DNA of 26,301 bases from an uncultured Roseburia sp. (GTDB lineage: Bacteria > Bacillota > Clostridia > Lachnospirales > Lachnospiraceae). Each line of letters begins with the position of its first letter. The stretch's first letter is position 1. Under the pieces are notes generated by a model, which saw only the letters and a program-made list of their open reading frames with translations, ran no database searches and was not told where the DNA came from. The translations under genes were made by a program, and so were the position numbers. The DNA is taken from contig CAKREH010000041.1 in NCBI GenBank assembly GCA_934317215.1, forward strand, positions 1 through 26,301, read 5' to 3'. Of the stretch, positions 7,222 through 13,661 are shown in pieces.

Positions 7222-7533
7222 ATGGTAAAGAAAATTACAAATAACGATTTAAATGAAGCAAAAAAAGGTGCAGCAGTTGTTGATTTTTCCGCAGTATGGT
7301 GCGGACCGTGCCAGATGTTAGCGCCGGTGATGGAAGAGTTATCCGAGGAACTCTCCGGCAAGGCAGAGTTTTACAACGCAGATTCCGATGAGAACATGGG
7401 ACTTGCACAGGAGTACCGCATTGTCAGCATCCCTGCCGTCATCGTGTTAAAAGATGGCGTGGAAGTGGCAAGAACGGTTGGATTCCAGCCGAAAGACGCA
7501 ATGCGCAGCTTTATCGAGGAACATCTGAATTAG
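7222..7533 (+). CDS. trxA: Thioredoxin
   Basis: A 103-residue thioredoxin, the usual family length, starting at ATG 7222 behind GGAAAGGAA; upstream in-frame GTG/ATG-like codons would translate the hairpin leader. The active site WCGPC is at about residues 26-30 inside VVDFSAVWCGPCQMLAPVMEEL. The cis-proline loop reads VSIPAVIVLKDG, with Ala where Thr is common, and the terminal helix is present. It would pass electrons from the adjacent reductase to cytoplasmic protein disulfides. It lies 118 bases after the reductase gene and before the OhrR-type regulator, probably in one transcript from 6137. Confidence 0.95.
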   Translation: MVKKITNNDLNEAKKGAAVVDFSAVWCGPCQMLAPVMEELSEELSGKAEFYNADSDENMGLAQEYRIVSIPAVIVLKDGVEVARTVGFQPKDAMRSFIEEHLN

Positions 7534-7614
7534 AAAGAACTGACTGTGAACTGGTACATCGTCTGGGAACAATCTGGATTGCAGAATGGTGTGCCGGTAG
7601 AAATGAGGATTATC

Positions 7615-8061
7615 ATGCCAGATAAATACGATGCATTAAAACTGGAAAACCAGTTGTGTTTTCCACTTTACGCCTGTTCCAAAGAGATCGTGCGCAAGTA
7701 CAAGCCTTTTTTAGATGAGCTGGATCTGACATACACGCAGTATATCGCGATGATGGTGCTCTGGGAACACAGACAGATCAGCGTGAAAGATATGGGAGCA
7801 CTTTTATATCTGGATTCCGGCACGCTCACACCTGTCCTGAAAAAGCTTGAGCAGAAAGGCTATCTTGTACGTGCAAGGGATAGTGAGGATGAGCGTGTGT
7901 TAAATGTGACAATCACAGAGCTCGGCGAAAAGCTGAAAGAGGATGCCGTTCTGGTGCCAAAAAAAATGGGATGCTGCGTGTGTCTGGAGAAAGAAGATGC
8001 TGATGAGTTGTACCGGCTGCTGCACAAAGTGCTGGGAGTGCTTGGGAAAGAGTGCTGCTGA
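7615..8061 (+). CDS. MarR family regulator of the OhrR (peroxide-sensing) type
   Basis: A 148-residue winged-helix regulator. ATG 7615, behind AAATGAGG, is chosen over GTG 7546; with it the residue numbering matches Bacillus OhrR. Cys15 lies in KLENQLCFPLY, the position of the reactive cysteine of OhrR, and Tyr19, Tyr29 and Tyr40 fall at the aromatic positions known around it. The winged helix follows: ISVKDMGALLYLDSGTLTPVLKKLEQKGYLVRARDSEDERVLNVTIT. More cysteines occur at C21, C120, C121, C123, C147 and C148, allowing an intersubunit disulfide as in two-Cys OhrR. It ends the trxB-trxA operon, and an OhrR-like box lies in that leader, suggesting autoregulation by organic peroxide or disulfide stress. 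Confidence 0.85.
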   Translation: MPDKYDALKLENQLCFPLYACSKEIVRKYKPFLDELDLTYTQYIAMMVLWEHRQISVKDMGALLYLDSGTLTPVLKKLEQKGYLVRARDSEDERVLNVTITELGEKLKEDAVLVPKKMGCCVCLEKEDADELYRLLHKVLGVLGKECC

Positions 8062-8123
8062 TAGACGGTTAGTCCGATATAAAGTCAAACAGAAAGTTAA
8101 AATGATTTCTCCCTCTAATCCAG

Positions 8124-8153
8124 TTGCACCCCAACAAACCCCTATGGTAAAAT
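8124..8153 (+). promoter_or_regulatory. Promoter of the hybrid histidine kinase
   Basis: TTGCAC (8124-8129) and TAAAAT (8148-8153) with an 18-base spacer, upstream of a two-hairpin leader. Confidence 0.5.
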
Positions 8154-8164
8154 TACCCTTATAA

Positions 8165-8218
8165 GACTGCCGGAAAACAGGCAGTCATTTATGAAGAGTA
8201 GAAACCACTGGGGGTTTT
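8165..8218 (+). promoter_or_regulatory. Two-hairpin leader of the kinase, terminator-like near the start codon
   Basis: GACTGCC (8165-8171) pairs with GGCAGTC (8180-8186). Then AAACC (8202-8206) pairs with GGTTT (8213-8217) and continues into a T run, while the same G run is the only Shine-Dalgarno for ATG 8223. Either ribosome access or premature termination could be controlled here. Confidence 0.35.
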
Positions 8219-8222
8219 TGTT

Positions 8223-9488
8223 ATGGAACAGACAATGTTGATCGCTGTACTGATCGCAGCACTTGTGGGACTGTTTTTATTTGACACGGTGCGTCTGCGG
8301 CATATGCAGGCGCAGAGGGATGCGGCGAAAGAGGAAGTTGCAGAAATAAAAACAGAGTTTTTGTCTCGCATCAGCCACGAGATCAAGACACCGATGAACG
8401 TGATCGTGGGGGCGACAGCGTTAGGACTTGAAGAGACGGAACATCCGGAGCGGATGGAAGAGTGCTTAAACCGGATACGCGGCGCGAGTGAATTTCTGAT
8501 GGGGCTTTTGAATGATTTAGTGGACATGTCTAAGATTGAAAACGGAAAGTTTCATCTTCATCCAAAGCCGTATGCGTTTACAGAATTTTTAAATGAAGTG
8601 GAAAATATGATGGAGCCGATGTGTGAGCGCAAATGGATTCGTTTTCACATGCCGCACGAGGAGATCAACATTAATATGATGGTTGATCCAGTGCGGTTTT
8701 TCCAGATATTTTTTAATCTGCTCTCCAACGCGGTGAAGTTTACACCGGAGGGCGGGGAGGTCACATTCCGCATCTGTAATTATGCCACGCACAACAATCA
8801 ATTTTGTGCCGACTATGTGGTGTCCGACAACGGAATGGGAATGAGCGAAGAGTTTCAGCAGATTCTCTTCCAGCCATTTACGCAGGAGAGCGTGAATCAG
8901 GGGGAACGGGGAAACGGAGCAGGACTTGGACTTGCGATCGTGAGAAGCATCGTTGATCTGATGGGTGGAACGATCACGGTAAAAAGCGAGCCGCAGAAAG
9001 GTACGGAGATAAAAGTCCATCTTGAGATTGAGATTGCGGAGATACAGCCGGAGATCGAAGTGGCACACCGTTCCGCGGAGGAGATACAGAACATCCTGCG
9101 GGGAAAGAGGGTTCTGCTTGTGGAGGATCATCCACTTGATGTTGAGATCAGCAGGCGTATCTTAGAGCATGTGGCGGTAAATGTGATCAGTGCGCAGGAT
9201 GGAAAAGCGGCATTAGAGCAGTTTAAAGCGGAAGAACCCTATCATTTTGATGCGATACTGATGGATATCCAGATGCCGAACATGAACGGTTTTGTCGCGG
9301 CGAGAGCAATCAGGAAGGTTGCAAAGCCGGATGCGCAGATTATTCCGATCATAGCATTAAGTGCGGATGATACGCCGGAAGATGTGAGAAAATGCAAGGA
9401 AGCTGGCATGAATGCACATATTGCAAAACCGGTGAAACCGCAAAAATTATATCAGATTTTGTGTGAGTACCTGCTTGCGCCGATTTAA
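8223..9488 (+). CDS. Hybrid sensor histidine kinase with receiver domain
   Basis: A 421-residue protein starting at ATG 8223. Order of parts: one N-terminal membrane helix (about residues 5-22), a short linker, a HisKA dimerisation domain with phospho-acceptor His52 in FLSRISHEIKTPMN, and a HATPase domain with the N box FFNLLSNAVKFTPEGG, G1 box VSDNGMGM, F box LFQPF and G2 box GAGLGLAIVRSIVDLMGG. A CheY-like receiver follows from about residue 294 (VLLVEDHPLDVEISRRIL), with Asp348 in AILMDIQMPNMNG and Lys in HIAKPVKP. There is essentially no extracellular sensor domain, so the signal may come from the membrane helix or a partner. No HPt or output regulator gene lies nearby. Confidence 0.92.
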   Translation: MEQTMLIAVLIAALVGLFLFDTVRLRHMQAQRDAAKEEVAEIKTEFLSRISHEIKTPMNVIVGATALGLEETEHPERMEECLNRIRGASEFLMGLLNDLVDMSKIENGKFHLHPKPYAFTEFLNEVENMMEPMCERKWIRFHMPHEEININMMVDPVRFFQIFFNLLSNAVKFTPEGGEVTFRICNYATHNNQFCADYVVSDNGMGMSEEFQQILFQPFTQESVNQGERGNGAGLGLAIVRSIVDLMGGTITVKSEPQKGTEIKVHLEIEIAEIQPEIEVAHRSAEEIQNILRGKRVLLVEDHPLDVEISRRILEHVAVNVISAQDGKAALEQFKAEEPYHFDAILMDIQMPNMNGFVAARAIRKVAKPDAQIIPIIALSADDTPEDVRKCKEAGMNAHIAKPVKPQKLYQILCEYLLAPI

Positions 9489-9506
9489 GAGGCAATTTTA
9501 TCATAG

Positions 9507-9578
9507 GATTCGAGTGCCAAAAGGTGCTTTTCAATTTGACAGCCACTAAGTTGTGAGCCACCTTTTGACACCCGAATC
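9507..9578. mobile_element. Short (72-bp) copy of the palindromic MITE-like element
   Basis: The left end GATTCGAGTGCCAAAAGG and the right end CCTTTTGACACCCGAATC match the ends of the 314-bp element at 19051-19364, with three mismatches in the left 21 bases and none in the right. The interior is only about 30 bases and equals the left arm joined to the right arm at CAATTT, as if everything between two CAATTT copies had been lost. The flanks ATCATAG and ATAACAG agree at 5 of 7 positions, a possible decayed target duplication. It sits 18 bases after the kinase stop and could act as an mRNA 3' hairpin. Confidence 0.7.
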
Positions 9579-9650
9579 ATAACAGAAAAATCCAATGGGC
9601 TTTATAAAGATGATAGATAGTTCGCAGAGACAAAAATTTGGAAAATAAGC

Positions 9651-10946
9651 ATGAATAGAAAAGAAAAAAATCCGGCAGGGATGATTTTGCGCGCGGAGCG
9701 GATCAGACAGGGAAAGGGGCAGAAAGAAGTCTGCTATGGCATCTGTGTGGTTTCGTATTTAAGTAAAATCGAGCGTGGATCGGCGGAGCCGGATATGGCA
9801 ATTTTAAAACAGCTTTTTGCAAGACTTGGAATCAATTATGAGACAGATTCTGCGTTTCTTACTGAGAGCAGAAAACAGATGGATGAATTTTTTTACAATC
9901 TGCAATACGGGCTGGAAAATGAAACGGTATGGAAAAAACTTGCCGGAAAATGGGACGGGCTTTTGATGTCACCGCTTACAATCGATATCAGACTGGTGTC
10001 CGCAATTTATTACAGTGAGAGCGCGTGGAAAGAAGTAGATAAAAGTTTTATCGAAAGTTTGATGAAAAAAGAAGCAGATGGAAATGACATACAGAATTTT
10101 TTGAATGAGAATGTCAGCACTTTAGCGCAGTTAGAAGACTGTATGAATGAAAAACAGTATGCCTATTACAGTCTGGTCTGTTCAAGATTCACAAAAGATC
10201 CGGCAGAGAAAATGGAGTGGTATCAGAAAGTACAGCACGGACTGCAGAACACGCTTGGCATGCGCTGTCTGATTTCCGGTTATTATGAACAGGCAGAATA
10301 TGACGCGATTCACCGGATGGAGAACCGTTTTGTGACGGCGGCGTTGGAAGAGGGAAATGTATATGCACTGGCGGATTATTATTTTATGAATGGAAGCGCA
10401 TATGCATGTGTCGATATGGATGAAATGATGACCGTCTATTATGAGCGCACCAGAAGAATATTGCAGAATACCGGCTGGTGGAAAGAATATGAGCAGGGAT
10501 TATATTATAATATGGGGGCGACCTATCTGGCAGTCGGAAGATATGAGGAAGCACTCGATTGTTTAAATCGTGTCCGGTCAGAAGATTTCCTGCTCTGTCA
10601 TAAAAAGGCGTGGTTACATCTTCTCCTTGGAAATACCAGGGAGGCAGATTGTTATCTTGCAATAATGAAGCAGTTACTTTCCCGCAAAGAAATGGAGGGT
10701 AAGATGGCAGAGCATCTGATATATGAGGAACTTTGCATGGAACAAAAGCCAGACTTTACAGCAGATCCGGCATATTTAGATCTGATCGAACGACTGATCA
10801 GGGCGCTCACAAAAGAAAAGTCGTTTGGTTTCCTCTATCAGTATAAAAATGTGATCTTAGAAGCCTATACGAGGCAGCGAAAATATAAAAAGGCATTGGA
10901 GTTTAGTGAACAAATTTCCGCAAAAACAAGAAAAAGTACGCTTTAG
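9651..10946 (+). CDS. XRE-type HTH regulator with long helical (TPR-like) C-terminus
   Basis: A 431-residue protein starting at ATG 9651 with a weak upstream purine run. Residues about 10-65 form an XRE helix-turn-helix (GMILRAERIRQGKGQKEVC, then VSYLSKIERGSAEPD, then ILKQLFARLGI). The rest is predominantly helical, with TPR-like pairs such as YNMGATYLAVGRYEEALDCLNRV and YTRQRKYKKALEFSEQI. This architecture is that of RRNPP-like or related TPR-containing regulators, which respond to a peptide or partner. It precedes an MFS transporter by 164 bases, with a terminator between them, so it may control that gene. No signal-peptide gene was recognised nearby. Confidence 0.75.
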   Translation: MNRKEKNPAGMILRAERIRQGKGQKEVCYGICVVSYLSKIERGSAEPDMAILKQLFARLGINYETDSAFLTESRKQMDEFFYNLQYGLENETVWKKLAGKWDGLLMSPLTIDIRLVSAIYYSESAWKEVDKSFIESLMKKEADGNDIQNFLNENVSTLAQLEDCMNEKQYAYYSLVCSRFTKDPAEKMEWYQKVQHGLQNTLGMRCLISGYYEQAEYDAIHRMENRFVTAALEEGNVYALADYYFMNGSAYACVDMDEMMTVYYERTRRILQNTGWWKEYEQGLYYNMGATYLAVGRYEEALDCLNRVRSEDFLLCHKKAWLHLLLGNTREADCYLAIMKQLLSRKEMEGKMAEHLIYEELCMEQKPDFTADPAYLDLIERLIRALTKEKSFGFLYQYKNVILEAYTRQRKYKKALEFSEQISAKTRKSTL

Positions 10947-10958
10947 CGTGCTTTTTTT
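10931..10958 (+). terminator. Terminator overlapping the stop codon of the HTH-TPR gene
   Basis: AAAGTACGC (10933-10941) pairs with GCGTGCTTT (10946-10954, one G-U) around the loop TTTA, followed by T residues. The stop codon TAG (10944-10946) sits at the loop and stem boundary. Confidence 0.8.
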
Positions 10959-10979
10959 GTGCTGATTTTCCCAAATCAA

Positions 10980-11004
10980 TCTGCTTTATCTGTTTTAAAG
11001 CAGA
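10980..11004. promoter_or_regulatory. Inverted repeat upstream of the MFS gene
   Basis: TCTGCTTTA (10980-10988) and TAAAGCAGA (10996-11004) form a perfect 9-bp repeat 7 bases apart, four bases before a TATAAT at 11008-11013. A recognisable -35 is lacking, which is typical of a regulated promoter. Possible operator for the upstream HTH-TPR protein. Confidence 0.4.
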
Positions 11005-11110
11005 ATATATAATAGCTGTAGCAATCGATATAGGATGCCTGGAATCCACTATTTGCTCCGGACATCATAAGCATTACGCTATACTACAAAACATGAAATG
11101 AGGGAAAAAC

Positions 11111-12349
11111 ATGTCACACAGGAAAAAAACACTCTGGACAAAAGATTTTACCAGTATCACGACTGCAACCATTTTAACTGCCGTGGGCGGCGAAGCCATG
11201 AACCTGCCGATCAGCCTTTTGGTATTTGATGAGACCGGATCTACCTTCCTGTCCGCACTGGTGCTGATCTGCGGCGTTTTGCCGGACATTGTTCTTTCTA
11301 TTTTAGCAGCACCTTTGATCGATAAGGGCGGAAAGAAAAAATGGATTGTCGGACTCGATATCCTGACAGCGGTATTGTATGCAGTGATGGGAATCTATAT
11401 CAGTGGTCATGCGTTCAACTATCTGCTGTATCTGATATTTGTTCTTGCGGTAGGAACGATCTCGGTGTTTTACCGTCTTGCATATGATGCATGGTATCCA
11501 AATCTGATCCCGAACGGGATGGAGCAGAATGGGTACGCGGTCAGTAATACGATCTATCCGCTTGTCATTATTGCAATGTCCCCGGCGGCAACCTTTTTGT
11601 ATGAAAAAATACCCATGGCACATATTTTTTATCTGGTTTCTGGTATCACGATGGTATCTGTTGTCATAGAGAGCCGTATTCATGAGGAAAAAGAGGAGAC
11701 ACAGGACGACTATACCTGGAAGCAGTATTGCCTGGATATCAGGGAAGGATTTCATTATCTGAAAAAAGAAAAGGGCATTCGTAACATCTATACTTATATG
11801 AGTATCACAAGCGGCGTTTCAGATGGAAATACGGTACTGGTACAGGCATTTTATCAGACAGTGCCGTGGCTTACGGTCACAATGCTTGGATTTTTAAAAA
11901 GTGCGGAAATGATCGGGAGGGGACTTGGCGGCATTTTTCAGTATAAAAAAGAAATACCGGTAAAAAAACGTTATGCGTTTACCAAATTTGTCTATACAGT
12001 CTATGGACTGATGGATATTTTACTTTTATATCTGCCGTATCCGCTGATGCTGTGTAACCGTTTCCTGTGCGGAGCACTTGGCATTTCAAGTGCGACCATC
12101 CGTGAGACGGCAGTGCAGAGCTATCTGCCCGAAAATATGCGGGCGCGCATCAATGCATTTTTTAATATGGTATTTGCGATCGGAAGTGTGGCATTCCAGA
12201 TGGCAGCGGGAGCACTGGGACAGATCATATCTTACCGGTTGGCAATTCTGCTGCTCGCGGTGATAGAACTTACTGCCATGTTTTTGCTGATCTGTCTGCC
12301 GGCAAAAGAAAACCGCCCCGTATACGAGGCGGTCCGAAAAACAGAGTAG
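11111..12349 (+). CDS. MFS transporter
   Basis: A 412-residue membrane protein starting at ATG 11111 behind ATGAGGG. About twelve hydrophobic segments are visible, split by a charged cytoplasmic loop near residues 190-225 (IHEEKEETQDDYTWKQ). The first segment, TTATILTAVGGEAMNLPISLLVFDETGS, the loop LIDKGGKKKW (in place of the classical motif A), and YRLAYDAWYPNLIP are typical of the drug-exporter-like MFS subgroup often labelled 'MFS transporter' in Clostridia. Substrate cannot be inferred. It converges with lacI; the lacI terminator lies within the last codons of this gene. Confidence 0.85.
   Translation: MSHRKKTLWTKDFTSITTATILTAVGGEAMNLPISLLVFDETGSTFLSALVLICGVLPDIVLSILAAPLIDKGGKKKWIVGLDILTAVLYAVMGIYISGHAFNYLLYLIFVLAVGTISVFYRLAYDAWYPNLIPNGMEQNGYAVSNTIYPLVIIAMSPAATFLYEKIPMAHIFYLVSGITMVSVVIESRIHEEKEETQDDYTWKQYCLDIREGFHYLKKEKGIRNIYTYMSITSGVSDGNTVLVQAFYQTVPWLTVTMLGFLKSAEMIGRGLGGIFQYKKEIPVKKRYAFTKFVYTVYGLMDILLLYLPYPLMLCNRFLCGALGISSATIRETAVQSYLPENMRARINAFFNMVFAIGSVAFQMAAGALGQIISYRLAILLLAVIELTAMFLLICLPAKENRPVYEAVRKTE
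12303..12333 (-). terminator. lacI terminator embedded in the 3' end of the MFS gene
   Basis: On the minus strand ACCGCC pairs with GGCGGT across CTCGTATACGGG-like inner sequence that pairs further, then TTTTCTTTT follows. The GC-rich stem lies about 40 bases past the lacI stop and inside the convergent MFS coding sequence. On the plus strand no T tract follows. Confidence 0.6.
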
Positions 12350-12372
12350 TGTTGATAAATCTATTGGCAGTT

Positions 12373-13392
12373 TTAAGCCAGCGGTTTGATCTCCGGTGCC
12401 GCCGGACAGCGTGCCGTCGACTCTCTCTCGATGAGTCTTGCACGGATCTGCGTCCGGCAGAACGGGATGTGGTGCACCAGAGAATTTAAAACGACGTAAG
12501 CGCATTTTCCAAGTTCATTGCGCTCCTGACGAACCGTGGTAAGCGGCGGCTCTAAGGAGGCAGAGAGTGGAAGATCATCAAAACCGACAACGCTGATATC
12601 TTCCGGAACACGGAAACCGCGCAGCTTACACTCAGCGATCACACCGGAAGCAATCAGATCGTTGCCGCAGATGATCGCAGTCGCACCTGCTCCGAGAAAC
12701 GTCGGGACGTGATATTTTGCGCTGTCTGCCACATAATAGCCGTAGGCGGTCAGCTTCTCATCGACAGTCAGTCCGTGAGCTTTCATGCTGTTATAAAATG
12801 CTTCCTGGCGCTGCTCGGATACCATGGAGTGCAGGGAACCGTTTAAGAAAGCAATTTTTTTGTGGCCGAGCGTATAAAGATGATCTACGGCTGCGTCGAT
12901 GCCTTCGTAATTATCGGTGCCGACGTAGCAGACGTTCGGATTTTTTTCAATATAGTTATCGAAAAGAACGGTCGGCATTGTAGTGTGGGAAAGCTGCTGC
13001 ATCCATTCGTCGTGCAGGGCAAATCCGACTAAAAAAGCACCGCAGAAACCATTTTTTAACATGTAAGTATCATATTTTTCCGTGAGCTGAAATGCCGGTT
13101 TGACCGGAATGACAGTGACATCCCATTTATAGCGGAAGGCATTTTGTTTGAAGCCAAGTACGATGTCGTAGCCAAACTGGTCTTCCGTTTCATATTCCAT
13201 ATTTTCGATAAAGACCGCAAGCTTGCGGTTTTCTTTTTTCTTTGATTTTTTTGTTGCGTATCCCATTTCAACTGCAGTGTCAAGCACCATCTGACGTAAT
13301 TCTTCGCTGATGTCACTCGCGCCATTTAAACCTTTTGATACGGTACTGACGGAAACACCGAGTCTTGTTGCAATATCTTTGATTGTTGCCAT
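12373..13392 (-). CDS. LacI family repressor of the maltodextrin locus
   Basis: A 339-residue LacI/GalR protein. The N-terminal helix-turn-helix reads MATIKDIATRLGVSVSTVSKGLNG, followed by a hinge and a periplasmic-binding-protein-like sugar domain with VCYVGTDNYEGIDAAVDHLYTLGHKKIAFLNG, AIICGNDLIASGVIAE and PEDISVVGFDDLPLS. Start ATG at 13392 (minus strand) is preceded by AAGGAGAGGA. It is divergent from malQ, with 269 bases between them, and the malQ promoter contains a CG-centred palindrome typical of LacI-family targets, so it most likely represses malQ-malEFG when maltodextrin is absent. It resembles MalR-type regulators, though the ligand is inferred only from context. Confidence 0.88.
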   Translation of the reverse strand: MATIKDIATRLGVSVSTVSKGLNGASDISEELRQMVLDTAVEMGYATKKSKKKENRKLAVFIENMEYETEDQFGYDIVLGFKQNAFRYKWDVTVIPVKPAFQLTEKYDTYMLKNGFCGAFLVGFALHDEWMQQLSHTTMPTVLFDNYIEKNPNVCYVGTDNYEGIDAAVDHLYTLGHKKIAFLNGSLHSMVSEQRQEAFYNSMKAHGLTVDEKLTAYGYYVADSAKYHVPTFLGAGATAIICGNDLIASGVIAECKLRGFRVPEDISVVGFDDLPLSASLEPPLTTVRQERNELGKCAYVVLNSLVHHIPFCRTQIRARLIERESTARCPAAPEIKPLA

Positions 13393-13434
13393 GGGTAAGA
13401 TCCTCTCCTTAGTAAAAATAGTTGATTTTTTTAT

Positions 13435-13463
13435 ATTATATAAAGAAAAGAAAAAGTTGACAA
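13435..13463 (-). promoter_or_regulatory. lacI promoter
   Basis: On the minus strand TTGTCA (13463-13458), a 17-base spacer, then TATAAT (13440-13435), about 40 bases before the start codon. Confidence 0.7.
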
Positions 13464-13482
13464 GCAGACATACTAAAATTTT

Positions 13483-13493
13483 CGAAACTTTCG
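13483..13493. promoter_or_regulatory. Inverted repeat between lacI and malQ
   Basis: CGAAACTTTCG is a 5+1+5 inverted repeat 20 bases upstream of the lacI -35. Its odd spacing differs from the CG-centred sites nearer malQ, so it may bind another regulator. Confidence 0.35.
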
Positions 13494-13548
13494 AGTGTTT
13501 TCATTGTTAAAATAAACAAAAACGATATAGCAAAAACGGCAAATATGG

Positions 13549-13562
13549 CAAAAACGTTGTTA
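13549..13562. promoter_or_regulatory. Second candidate LacI-family site, imperfect
   Basis: CAAAAACGTTGTTA, centred on CG at 13555-13556 with a perfect AACGTT core, lies 34 bases upstream of the site in the malQ promoter; the spacing is roughly three helical turns. Confidence 0.4.
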
Positions 13563-13577
13563 AAAGTTGCAAATTCG

Positions 13578-13606
13578 TTGACAAAAAACGTTTTCAGTAA
13601 TAAAAT
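13578..13606 (+). promoter_or_regulatory. malQ operon promoter with embedded LacI operator
   Basis: TTGACA (13578-13583) and TAAAAT (13601-13606) are exactly 17 bases apart. The palindrome AAAACGTTTT (13585-13594) lies in the spacer, so repressor binding would exclude RNA polymerase. Confidence 0.75.
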
Positions 13607-13661
13607 TATCACAGATACGAAAAAAAGCGAAACAAAATGAGAGGAAGGACCGGGGAGATCA

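Noticed and set aside
8589..9131. 180-codon minus-strand frame opposite the histidine kinase
   Set aside because: Antisense to conserved kinase domains, with composition of a shadow frame.
11035..11070. 11-codon frame (MPGIHYLLRTS) before the MFS gene as a signal peptide for the HTH-TPR regulator
   Set aside because: No ribosome site, no secretion signal, and too short to separate from chance.
12078..12263. Second plus-strand frame inside the MFS 3' half
   Set aside because: Overlaps a conserved transporter region in another frame and has no start signal.
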